Source: Methyloferula stellata AR4
Lineage (GTDB): Bacteria; Pseudomonadota; Alphaproteobacteria; Rhizobiales; Beijerinckiaceae
Length of the DNA: 64,000 bases
Direction: 5' to 3'
Assembly (NCBI RefSeq): GCF_000385335.1
Contig: NZ_ARWA01000001.1
Coordinates: 574,081 to 638,080, forward strand
The first letter of the stretch is position 1; every line of letters starts with the position of its first letter. The notes beneath the pieces are model-generated. The model did no database searches. It saw only the letters and a list, made by a program, of their open reading frames with translations, and had not been told where the DNA came from. Below, piece after piece: positions 9,305 through 16,704 of this stretch. A program made the position numbers and the translations under genes.

Positions 9305-9898
9305 TTAGCTTTGTATCCCTTTATAAAACCCCTCGACCTTTTCCATCAGCCAGCCGAAAGCCTCAAGCTCCTCGGGGCCGGCCGTCTTTTCGACGGCGAT
9401 TCTGATATAGGCGATTTCGGCCTCCACCTTATCGCGCGGCAGCATGGACAGACGGCTTGCAAGAATGGCGAGCTCAACCACCGCCGCCTTGGCCCGGTTC
9501 ATGCCCTCGAAGGGCTGATGCTGCGCAAGGTGCAAAACCTTGCAATGGAACCGGGGCCTTTGGTCATGCTCTTCGACATGCAGAACGGCGAGCCGTGCAT
9601 GCGCCAGGGCCGCCGCCAAACGCGACACCGGAAAATCGCCCGCTTGTATCAGCGGCCACGTGCTGCGCCCTGTGAGGCAACCCGCGAAGATGCGCACATC
9701 GTCGGTGTAATTGGCGGTCGCGAAAGGCACGGCGCGCAGATTGTCGAGCGTTTTCGACGGATGGAAAGGCGCGATGATCCAGCCCTCGCCATCTTGGATC
9801 AACCCAAGCGGCGCGAGATGTGACTGACCTGACGCATCGACCGTGGCAACGATCGTTTCGCGGATCATCGGCACGCAAATATCCTCATGGTTTTTCAC
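9305..9898 (-). CDS. DUF447 family protein (methanopterin-associated, flavin-binding split-barrel-like)
   Basis: A 197-residue protein of the DUF447 family, found in archaea and in bacteria that use tetrahydromethanopterin. The conserved start MIRETIVATVDASGQSHLAP, with a following GWIIAPFHPSKTLDNL, is typical of a flavoreductase-like split barrel. The frame opens with GTG 9898, which overlaps the preceding gene by 14 bases; the ATG at 9868 just before IRETIV is an alternative start. Position at the 3' end of the C1-cofactor operon suggests a role in methanopterin or methanofuran metabolism, but no reaction is established. Confidence 0.85.
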   Translation of the reverse strand: MKNHEDICVPMIRETIVATVDASGQSHLAPLGLIQDGEGWIIAPFHPSKTLDNLRAVPFATANYTDDVRIFAGCLTGRSTWPLIQAGDFPVSRLAAALAHARLAVLHVEEHDQRPRFHCKVLHLAQHQPFEGMNRAKAAVVELAILASRLSMLPRDKVEAEIAYIRIAVEKTAGPEELEAFGWLMEKVEGFYKGIQS

Positions 9899-11318
9899 CT
9901 TTCACGTCCGATGTTTTTGCGCGCAACGTATGGCCCGCCTCGCGCAGCTGCGAGAGATCCTCCTCCGCGGCCTTGTCCGTGGCGACGCCCCAATCGAGCG
10001 GTTCATCCTGCACGAATCTTTTGCCGAGCGCGAAGGCAATCTCGGCTTTCGTCAGTTCCGCGGCGAGATAAAATGCATGCGCGCCGTCTTTTTCGACGCC
10101 GAGGCGCGGATAGAGCTCCATCGCATGTGTCGCGACATGATGGCCGTCGCGATTGTAGATGTGGATGCCGTCTTCCGCGACCTCGATGCGGAAATTCGCA
10201 TCGCGCACCTCGGCGGCGCGCTCGGCGATCTCGGCGGGCATCGCGACGAAAGGCTTCTTGGCGTGCAGTTGCAAGAGCCCGGCGTCATAGCCTTTGGGCA
10301 AAGCCTGGTCTTCGCGCGCGGCGAACATGAGGCGGCGCGCCGCATCATGCTCTTCGATCGTACGGCGCGTATGCGGACTGACTTGCACGATGAGAAGATC
10401 GCGGATCGCAAGTTCCGAACATATGCCGAGCAGCATGGCGGTGACGCCGCCTGAATCGGCTTCCGTCAATTCGGTGAGATTGCCAGTGCCCATCATGATC
10501 TCGGCTACAGGGAAACGCCTCCGCGCTTCCCTGTAGCCTGCAAGCGACTCCATGAATCCGAAATGGATCGGATCGAGGATCGGATCGATCATGAAGGAAA
10601 GCTGTTTGGCCTGCGCCATCTCCGTCACGCGCCAGAGCGAGTCGAGATCGCGATGCACCTTGGGGATCAGCACGGGCGTGACCTTGTAGCGCTCGGCGAT
10701 CCACAAAGTCTCTTCGGTCAAACTTAGAAGAAAATCGGCGCCCGCTTTGGCGCCGCGCTCCAATTCTTCGGTTTGCGCCGAATCGACGCTGACCAGAAAG
10801 CCTTCCGCCTTGAGCGCGCGTACGGCATCTTCAAGAAGCGGGAAGGGCGTATCGGGCAGGCAGCCGAGATCGATGACATTGGCGCCCGCCTGCCGCATGG
10901 CTGAGGCGCGGCGCACGATCGCCTCGACCGTTTGCGCCGAAGCATCGACGATTTCGCTGAAAATGCGCATGTCGTAGCGCGAAAGATCGCGCATGGTTCC
11001 GCCGCGTCCGAGAAAAGCCGGCAGATCGACGAGCTCGTCCGGACCACGCACGACCGGCACGCCGAGTTCGGCGGACAGCGCGTCGAGATCGGCGCGGCAG
11101 CGTCCGGGCACCATGATCTTATCGGCCTCGACGGGGCGCGGCAGGCGGCGCAAAATAATGGAGCCGGTCATCAAGGCCGCGACCTGCACGCCGACATCGA
11201 AGACCGTCCAGACGAAAGGCGTCTCGCCGAGACCGTGAAGCACTTTTTCAAGGCGCGGGCGGGCGAGATGCCCGGTCAGGAACAGGATGCGTTCAGCCAC
11301 GGGTTCGATCTCAGCCAT
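9885..11318 (-). CDS. Dihydropteroate synthase-like protein (DUF6513; tetrahydromethanopterin biosynthesis)
   Basis: A 477-residue cytosolic protein. The first ~120 residues form an N-terminal DUF6513-type domain starting ILFLTGHLARPRLEKVL. A TIM-barrel pterin-binding region follows, with AGANVIDLG, the FLVSVDSAQ strand and the FMIDPILDPIHFGF segment, recalling DHPS. The C-terminal ~130 residues are a further conserved extension. Homologs are encoded in methylotroph H4MPT gene islands and in methanogens, and are believed to make or couple the pterin-arylamine precursor; the exact reaction is inference. It overlaps the DUF447 gene downstream and lies 26 bases after the kinase-like gene. Confidence 0.88.
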   Translation of the reverse strand: MAEIEPVAERILFLTGHLARPRLEKVLHGLGETPFVWTVFDVGVQVAALMTGSIILRRLPRPVEADKIMVPGRCRADLDALSAELGVPVVRGPDELVDLPAFLGRGGTMRDLSRYDMRIFSEIVDASAQTVEAIVRRASAMRQAGANVIDLGCLPDTPFPLLEDAVRALKAEGFLVSVDSAQTEELERGAKAGADFLLSLTEETLWIAERYKVTPVLIPKVHRDLDSLWRVTEMAQAKQLSFMIDPILDPIHFGFMESLAGYREARRRFPVAEIMMGTGNLTELTEADSGGVTAMLLGICSELAIRDLLIVQVSPHTRRTIEEHDAARRLMFAAREDQALPKGYDAGLLQLHAKKPFVAMPAEIAERAAEVRDANFRIEVAEDGIHIYNRDGHHVATHAMELYPRLGVEKDGAHAFYLAAELTKAEIAFALGKRFVQDEPLDWGVATDKAAEEDLSQLREAGHTLRAKTSDVKGEKP

Positions 11319-11344
11319 GCTCTCAATCTAATTCATTTCGCCCG

Positions 11345-11986
11345 TCAAGACAGAGCGACGCGCGTTCCAGGTACGCCGCCCGCGGCGAGAAGCGCGGCAG
11401 CCCCTTCTAAGGCCGAAGGTCCGGCAATGAAAACCTCGGCCCCGCTGGTGCCGGCAAAGCCTGCAAACAGGCGATCGACCACGCGCGAGGCCGAAAGATC
11501 GGCGAGCGTAGGCGCGGCGCCTGAAGGCAGATCGGTGCTTTTCACCAAAAGAAGCTTCGTCGCGCCGAGCTCATGCGCGAGCCACGCCGCGAGCGTGTCA
11601 GATGTCGCATCCCAGGAGGGCGGCACCGGCGTCGTCGCGGCAAGCATATGCGAAGGCGCCCAGATGGGGATTTGATTGAGGCGCCAGGCCCGGCGGATGG
11701 CCGCGGGCGTCGCGGCCATGACGAAGCGCGGCGCCAGGGCGGCAAGCACCAGCCCATATTGTTCCATGGCAAGAAGCGCCATGTGATGGGCGGCGAGATC
11801 ATCAAAGCCAATGTCCATTTGCGCCGCCCGCACGGCATCGGCAAAGGGACCGCCGCCCGGAACGACGATGGGCTGGCCAGGAATTTTATCGAGCGCCTGC
11901 AGCCATCGCGGCAGGAGCGCGGACGCAGCCAGACTGCCGCCGATCTTGATGACGAAGGGCCGCTGGCGCGTGATGGGCGCTGGCAA
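11345..11986 (-). CDS. Amino-acid-kinase-fold enzyme, MfnE-like (methanofuran biosynthesis)
   Basis: A 213-residue protein with the amino acid kinase N-terminal motif VIKIGGSLAAS followed by VVPGGGPFADAV, a late AWLAHELGATKLLLVKSTD and a glycine-rich C-terminus. In methanogens the MfnE kinase phosphorylates the aminomethylfuran phosphate intermediate of methanofuran synthesis; in methylotrophs the homologous gene lies near mfnB as here. I place the start at TTG 11986, one base after the stop of the upstream gene, because it begins just before the first beta strand. A longer frame (to 12061) overlaps the upstream gene and has no kinase-like sequence. Substrate assignment is inference from context. 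Confidence 0.8.
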   Translation of the reverse strand: MPAPITRQRPFVIKIGGSLAASALLPRWLQALDKIPGQPIVVPGGGPFADAVRAAQMDIGFDDLAAHHMALLAMEQYGLVLAALAPRFVMAATPAAIRRAWRLNQIPIWAPSHMLAATTPVPPSWDATSDTLAAWLAHELGATKLLLVKSTDLPSGAAPTLADLSASRVVDRLFAGFAGTSGAEVFIAGPSALEGAAALLAAGGVPGTRVALS

Positions 11987-11987
11987 T

Positions 11988-13151
11988 TTAGCCGCTCGAA
12001 AAGCCGGGGAAGATCTGATGCACGCGCGCCGCAGCAGCGGCGCGCTCGCGATGGATTTCAATGCCGACGCAGCCCTCGATCACATCGAGCTTTTCGACCC
12101 GCACTCTGATCGTGACGACGGAACGGTGCGCCAGCAGCGCCGCCGCGATCTGTTCCGCCAAGGTCTCGACCAGGGCGACATGACCGCGGCTCAGGATCAG
12201 TTTGATCGCATCGACGATGAGATCATAGGAGAAGACATCGCGCATATCCTCGGCTTGCGTATTTGTGCGGCGGATATCGACATCGATGTTGAAACGGACG
12301 CGCTGCGTGTGGCCGCGTTCGAAATCATAGGCCCCGATGGCGACCGGCATCACGAGGTCATGAACGAAGACGCGGTCGGTCTCGCCATCCTTTTCGCTTG
12401 GCGCGGCATAGCCTCGCGCCGCGAGCAGACGCCAATCGACTTTCGGCCCCATGCCGAATTCATTCGCCGCCATTTCGCGCGGAATGAGATCACGGACGAT
12501 CTTCACCGCTTCCGGATCGATCCCGGCAGTACGCCTGCCGGCCTGACAGAGCGCGCCCCTGAAGCCCAAAAAGCCCGGTTGCAGCAGGAGCAAACGCGCG
12601 ATGTCCGGCGTTTCGAGCGCTCCCGCGAGACCGCTGAGCAGCGAGGCTTCGCGGCAGGCTTCGACGAACCGGGCGAGATCCGCAATGCCGAGATGCGACA
12701 TCAGCCGGCCCGCGCCCTTTTCAGCCGTATCGAGCATGGCCGCCTTGAAACCATGCTGCGCGAGAAGACTGAGCGCCGTAAAATCGAGCGGGCCTTGATC
12801 GGCGAAGAAGGCCGCGACGAGATGGACCTTGGCCGCCAAGGGCGCCAGAGCCTCGATGCAAGCCGCGAAGGCTTCGCTCGGCAGCAAGCCGATCTTCACG
12901 TAATCGACGCCGGTTTCCGCCATGCGGCTCGCGGCCTCGAAAAGCGCGGCAGGCTGCATGGGAATGTCGCCGACAACCGCGCTGACGAGCCTGCGGCCAG
13001 CGATCATCTTGACGGTCTCGCTTACCACTGCGACCGGCAAAGCCCCGAAAGCGCCCTGCGACGGATCTTTCAGATCGATGAGATCGGCGCCGCCGGCAAT
13101 AGCGATTTCGGCCTCGGCCGGTCCGGTGACGCTGGCGAGCATGAGCGTCAT
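11988..13151 (-). CDS. mfnB: Fusion of (5-formylfuran-3-yl)methyl phosphate synthase (MfnB) and dihydroneopterin aldolase-like domain
   Basis: A 387-residue two-domain protein. Residues 1 to about 245 match MfnB, which makes the furan phosphate of methanofuran from two glyceraldehyde-3-phosphates through Schiff-base lysines; candidates are Lys28 (LIDLKDP), Lys86 (YVKIGL) and Lys145 (MLDTAEK). Residues from about 265 to the end resemble dihydroneopterin aldolase (FolB): PVAIGAYDFERGHTQRVRFN, the catalytic-type glutamate in VETLAEQIA and the lysine in VRVEKLDV. The FolB step yields the hydroxymethylpterin used for folate or H4MPT. The ATG overlaps the stop of the upstream DUF2380 gene (ATGA, 13148-13151). 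One polypeptide thus joins the two C1-cofactor pathways. Confidence 0.85.
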   Translation of the reverse strand: MTLMLASVTGPAEAEIAIAGGADLIDLKDPSQGAFGALPVAVVSETVKMIAGRRLVSAVVGDIPMQPAALFEAASRMAETGVDYVKIGLLPSEAFAACIEALAPLAAKVHLVAAFFADQGPLDFTALSLLAQHGFKAAMLDTAEKGAGRLMSHLGIADLARFVEACREASLLSGLAGALETPDIARLLLLQPGFLGFRGALCQAGRRTAGIDPEAVKIVRDLIPREMAANEFGMGPKVDWRLLAARGYAAPSEKDGETDRVFVHDLVMPVAIGAYDFERGHTQRVRFNIDVDIRRTNTQAEDMRDVFSYDLIVDAIKLILSRGHVALVETLAEQIAAALLAHRSVVTIRVRVEKLDVIEGCVGIEIHRERAAAAARVHQIFPGFSSG

Positions 13152-13669
13152 TGAGTGGCCTTCTCTGGCGCGGGCTTCTCCGACGACGTGAGGAGACGGT
13201 TGCGGATCAGATAATCGAGACCCCGCAGCCAGCTTTGATCCGTATTGTCGCGAATATCGACGCTATAGGCATCGGTCAATCTGCCGGTTTTCACGTCGCG
13301 CATATAAATATTGATATTGAGAATGAGCTCCGACACTTTCTGCACGGTACCGGTAATCGAAAGATCGGCATCGAGCTTCTTGGCGATCGCCACGTCGCAA
13401 CCGCCGCAGGCCTGCAAATTGGCGGCTTTAGCCGCGGCTTCCTCAGGGCCGAGATCGACGATTTCATAGCGGCCGGAAGCAGCAAGCTTTTCGCGCAGAA
13501 CCGGCGCCAGCTTGGCCAAACGGGCCGTCTCTTCCTTGTTGACGCCCCTCATCTCTCCAGTGAGGCTCGTATCGATCAATTCGAAATCGAAAACGACGGC
13601 GCGCGGCGGCGCGGCCATGACAGCCGTGGCGAAAACGCAAAGAAAAAGCAGCAGGGCTGAACGCAGCAT
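13148..13669 (-). CDS. DUF2380 exported protein
   Basis: A 173-residue protein with a signal peptide (cleavage near residue 19, VMA-AP) and a periplasmic domain of the DUF2380 family (VVFDFELIDTSLTGEM...). Two cysteines form ACGGCDVAIAKKL, and the C-terminus contains DQSWLRGLDYLIRNRL. The family is often encoded near methylotrophy or PQQ genes in alphaproteobacteria; a direct function is not known. The gene is first in the C1-cofactor operon and shares an ATGA overlap with the MfnB-FolB gene. Confidence 0.82.
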   Translation of the reverse strand: MLRSALLLFLCVFATAVMAAPPRAVVFDFELIDTSLTGEMRGVNKEETARLAKLAPVLREKLAASGRYEIVDLGPEEAAAKAANLQACGGCDVAIAKKLDADLSITGTVQKVSELILNINIYMRDVKTGRLTDAYSVDIRDNTDQSWLRGLDYLIRNRLLTSSEKPAPEKATQ

Positions 13670-13822
13670 TATCGATCCAATCGATCCATTTTAACGGCAA
13701 GCCGGAGATGGATCAGTTATAGGTGGCGGGGCGCAAACGGCAATTGCGGCGCATTGACGAGAATTCATGTTAAAAAGCTTGCAGTCCCAGGCTGACATCC
13801 TCATTTTGCGGCGCTGAGCTTT

Positions 13823-13975
13823 CTAGAGCGGGATGCGAAAAAGTGGATACCGGTTTTTCGGGCGCAATCAAGTTTACGCAGATTGCGCAAGCTTATCTGT
13901 GCTATCCCGCTCTAAATTATTGGAACCGATCACGTTTATGACTTTGGATCGATTCGATCCAAAGTCATCGTGATC
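13823..13975. repeat. Intergenic repeat (family R6)
   Basis: The stretch starting TAGAGCGGGATGCGAAAAAG and ending with inverted arms GACTTTGGATCGA and TCGATCCAAAGTC followed by ATCGTGATC closely resembles 59447-59555, upstream of tolB. A related copy without the second half lies at about 16358-16441. It fills most of the 319-base gap between the divergent DUF2380 gene and the exported-protein gene at 13989. Confidence 0.65.
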
Positions 13976-13988
13976 TCGGGAGGATGGA

Positions 13989-14654
13989 ATGGATCGATCG
14001 CTGCTCGCTGGCGGCCTTGCGGTTTTGACGCTTGCCTTTGCCATCCAACCGGGGCTCGCGCAAGGGGCCGGCAAAAAAGTCAATAGCGACTGGCCCTGCC
14101 AGCAGATCCTCGTCCGGACTATTTCCGTGCCCGCGGTCTGGACCGGCCCCGGCATTGAAGGCATCGACTGGCAGAGCGATTCCAAACTCGTCGATCTCAC
14201 GGACAAGCTCGCAGCCCGCCGCCTGCCGCTCGAACAAGCGCAGCAGCAGATTACGGATTTCGCCAAAACGCTCGGTGCCGACAAGACGAGCAAGCTGACC
14301 GCTTTATTCGCAGGGCTTTATCATAAGCTGAATAATGAGCGGACCCAGATCATCGACGGGCTCGACCGCTTCGGCCAAAAGCAGAAGGACCTCGGCGACA
14401 GGCTGCGCGAGGAAACCGCGGCCTTGCATGAGGCGCAGGATAAAGCCGGCGGCGCGCCCCTTCCCGACCTCAAGGACAAGAGCGGGCCTCAGACGGCACC
14501 CGGGCCGGAAGCCTCCATTTTGGAAAAACTGCAATGGGATCTGCGGATTTTCCAGGACCGGCATAATGCCGTGACCTTTGCCTGCGAGTCGCCTGTTCTG
14601 ATCGAACAGAGGCTGTTCGCGCTGGCGCGCACGATTCAGGAAAATCTGAATTAG
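13989..14654 (+). CDS. Exported protein of unknown function in the methanol oxidation cluster
   Basis: A 221-residue protein with a signal peptide ending near LAQ-GA (about residue 25). The mature part has a conserved-looking start with KVNSDWPCQQILVRTI and a following VPAVWTGPG, then long amphipathic helices and a second cysteine in FACESPV near residue 197. The two cysteines could form a disulfide. It is likely periplasmic. The gene is on the plus strand, between two minus-strand blocks, beside genes for XoxF function. I recognise no domain; an accessory role in periplasmic methanol oxidation is inference from position only. Confidence 0.8.
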   Translation: MDRSLLAGGLAVLTLAFAIQPGLAQGAGKKVNSDWPCQQILVRTISVPAVWTGPGIEGIDWQSDSKLVDLTDKLAARRLPLEQAQQQITDFAKTLGADKTSKLTALFAGLYHKLNNERTQIIDGLDRFGQKQKDLGDRLREETAALHEAQDKAGGAPLPDLKDKSGPQTAPGPEASILEKLQWDLRIFQDRHNAVTFACESPVLIEQRLFALARTIQENLN

Positions 14655-14655
14655 A

Positions 14656-14701
14656 GCATCATCCCCGAAGGCTGGCTCGACTTGCCGGATGGGATGATGC
14701 G
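14656..14701. repeat. Short palindromic intergenic element (family R7)
   Basis: AGCATCATCCC at the left pairs with GGGATGATGC at the right. It lies directly after the stop of the exported-protein gene and between convergent genes, so it may serve as a terminator, though no U-tract follows. Related elements lie at about 25151-25190 and 55273-55318. Confidence 0.5.
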
Positions 14702-14734
14702 CCAAAACAAAGACCGGCCCTGCGGGCCTATCGG

Positions 14735-15301
14735 TCAATTGCGTGGATAGGGCTTGCGATCTTCGAGCGGCAGGCCAGCTTCGGCCCAGCCTTCGGTGCC
14801 CCACGGATACCAGAACACTTTTGTATAGCCGAATGTCTTCGCCCGCTTGGCGGCATTCCAAGACATCCAGCAGTCCTTGAGGCAATAGAAGACGATTTTG
14901 CGGGTAAGTGCGCCGCCCGTCACCGCCGCGAGCCCCGCGCGCAAATAGGCTTCGGTTTCGGGCGCAAGGGCGCCATAGCCAGTATCGGGCAGCCAGATGC
15001 TTCCTGGAATGTCGTCGCGTGGCTTCTCCCGCCAGATCGTGCCTTCCGCGAGATTCGCCGGGCGCGGCACATGCGGCAGGACGTCGACGAAAACCGCGTC
15101 CTTGCTCTTCCAGAGCGCTTCGGCTTCCGCCGTGATGAGACCAGGCTGAGCGTCGAGCGTCGCAGGCGTCGGCGCCCGGTAATTGTCGAGCCGGTAGGTC
15201 TCTGGTTCTGGCGGCGGCGCGCTATCCGCCGCGCGAGCGCCGGCCGCAGCAAAGGAGATCGCGACCGCGAGCGAAAGCCAGAACGAAGACTTAACGCGCA
15301 T
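14735..15301 (-). CDS. PQQ-dependent catabolism-associated CXXCW-type rhodanese-like protein
   Basis: A periplasmic protein of 188 residues from ATG 15301 (a GTG at 15319 would overlap xoxJ). It has a signal peptide ending near ARA-AD, a rhodanese-like fold and the family hallmark FYCLKDCWMSWNAAKRA, followed by YPWGTEGW. Proteins of this family (TIGR03865) are encoded with PQQ-dependent alcohol dehydrogenases and are thought to act in quinoprotein maturation or a periplasmic redox relay. The two cysteines are candidates for redox chemistry. It follows xoxJ with almost no gap and should be co-transcribed with it. Confidence 0.9.
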   Translation of the reverse strand: MRVKSSFWLSLAVAISFAAAGARAADSAPPPEPETYRLDNYRAPTPATLDAQPGLITAEAEALWKSKDAVFVDVLPHVPRPANLAEGTIWREKPRDDIPGSIWLPDTGYGALAPETEAYLRAGLAAVTGGALTRKIVFYCLKDCWMSWNAAKRAKTFGYTKVFWYPWGTEGWAEAGLPLEDRKPYPRN

Positions 15302-15315
15302 CAGAGCGTCCAAGA

Positions 15316-16182
15316 TCACCGCGTCAGTGGCTGATTGTTTTCATCGAGCAAAGGCACGCCATAGTCGGTGAGAATTTTGTTAATCTCACCTTGGTTTTCG
15401 GCGATCAGCTTATTGAGGTCGCGCTTCCAATTCTGATCCGAATGGCGCACGCCCATGCCGATGCGATAGACCATTTTCGGCCCCGAAGTCTCCTTGATGA
15501 GAGGCACGACGACGAGCGGCGTCTCCGATTTCTTGGCGAGATAGCCGGCGATCGGTCCCCAGAGAACGGCGATATCGATCGTGCCCTTCTTCAAATCTTC
15601 GATCATGTCGAGCGTCGGCGCGTCATAGCGCGTATCAACGACGAGGGGATAGGGCTTGGCATTGGCGATGAGGCCATTGGTGGCAAGATTTGTCGACGGC
15701 GGCGTGCCTGCGATAATGCCTATATGCTTGCCCTTCAGCAGCGGATCCTCGAGCGTCTCGACCTTGTCGAGCCCCGAGCCCTTTTTCGATACCAGCGTGT
15801 AGGCCGTCCGGTAATAGGGGTTAGTGCCCTGGACGATATCGTCGCCCTGCGGAATGCCCATCACCACATCGCAGCGAAACGCATTGAGCGTGTTGCGCAC
15901 GAAGCCGGTCGTGTTCGGATAGAAAGTATAGGCGACGGGCTTCTGCAATTTACCGGCAAGCAAAGTGGCGATCTTATTTTCGAATCCCTCGCCGGCCTCA
16001 TTCGAGAAAGGCAGGTTGTGGGGATCGTCGCAGACCCTGAAGACTTTCGGATCGACCAGCTCGATCGCCGCGGCGTCGCCGTTTTCATTGCTTTGAGCCC
16101 GCGCAGTCCCGGCGCCGACATAGGCCGCGGAGACGCCTGAAACCACACTCATGATAACAAGAAGCGTTTGAGGGAGACGCAT
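15316..16182 (-). CDS. xoxJ: XoxJ/MoxJ-type periplasmic substrate-binding-like protein
   Basis: A 288-residue protein with a signal peptide ending near ARA-QS (residue 29) and a type-II periplasmic binding-protein fold. The motif VFRVCDDPHNLPFSNE and the later TPPSTNLA and DIAVLWGPIAGYLA are characteristic of XoxJ/MoxJ, which accompany XoxF or MxaF and are proposed to help activate the dehydrogenase. Unlike many xox loci, no cytochrome c gene (xoxG) lies between xoxF and xoxJ; a 522-base gap does. The CXXCW gene follows immediately. Confidence 0.92.
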   Translation of the reverse strand: MRLPQTLLVIMSVVSGVSAAYVGAGTARAQSNENGDAAAIELVDPKVFRVCDDPHNLPFSNEAGEGFENKIATLLAGKLQKPVAYTFYPNTTGFVRNTLNAFRCDVVMGIPQGDDIVQGTNPYYRTAYTLVSKKGSGLDKVETLEDPLLKGKHIGIIAGTPPSTNLATNGLIANAKPYPLVVDTRYDAPTLDMIEDLKKGTIDIAVLWGPIAGYLAKKSETPLVVVPLIKETSGPKMVYRIGMGVRHSDQNWKRDLNKLIAENQGEINKILTDYGVPLLDENNQPLTR

Positions 16183-16704
16183 CGAACATCAATCCTTTCC
16201 GGTGCCGAGACAGGCTTCAACCTGAACCCTCTCCGGTGGTTTACCTTTCCGTTTTTGCGGCTGCGCGCGCGGCGGAGCCGCATCGGCTTGCGCCCGGAGA
16301 AGATAAGCGAAGATGTTGTTCAAGTGGCACGTCACGGTCATGTCGCCGAAGCCAGAGCGGATGAGAAAACCCGTGCAGCGGTTTCCCGCCGCAATCAAAT
16401 TCATGCAGATTGCGTAAACCTATCTGCCTATCCCGCTCTCATCTATGAGAATCAATCCCTTATCGCTCACAGCGCCGACCATTTGCTGCGCCGCTCAAGC
16501 AATGAACAACCCCTCTCGTCCGAGAGGCCGTCTTTGCGAATTATGTCCTTGGACACATGCTCGATGCATGACGAATAGATTAAATTGCAGTCATGCTGTG
16601 CGGGACTATCCGACGACGTCGGGCCCGTTTCGGATCGCGTCTCAAAGAAAGCCCGGCGTAACCTGTAGGCACGCCGGGCTCTTTAGTCGCGTTGATGGAC
16701 TAGA
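16183..16704. other. Gene-free stretch between xoxF and xoxJ
   Basis: No convincing coding frame is seen on either strand, and no CxxCH haem motif that would mark a cytochrome c gene or its remnant. The stretch holds an R6-related repeat at about 16358-16441 (AGAGCGG ... ATCCCGCTCT) and the xoxF terminator at 16641-16680. The xoxJ promoter should also lie here. Confidence 0.6.
16641..16680 (-). terminator. Rho-independent terminator of xoxF
   Basis: On the minus strand a 10-bp perfect stem AGCCCGGCGT / ACGCCGGGCT with an 11-base loop is followed by TTCTTTGAG. It lies 25 bases after the xoxF stop, so xoxF is probably transcribed as a single gene separate from xoxJ. Confidence 0.85.
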
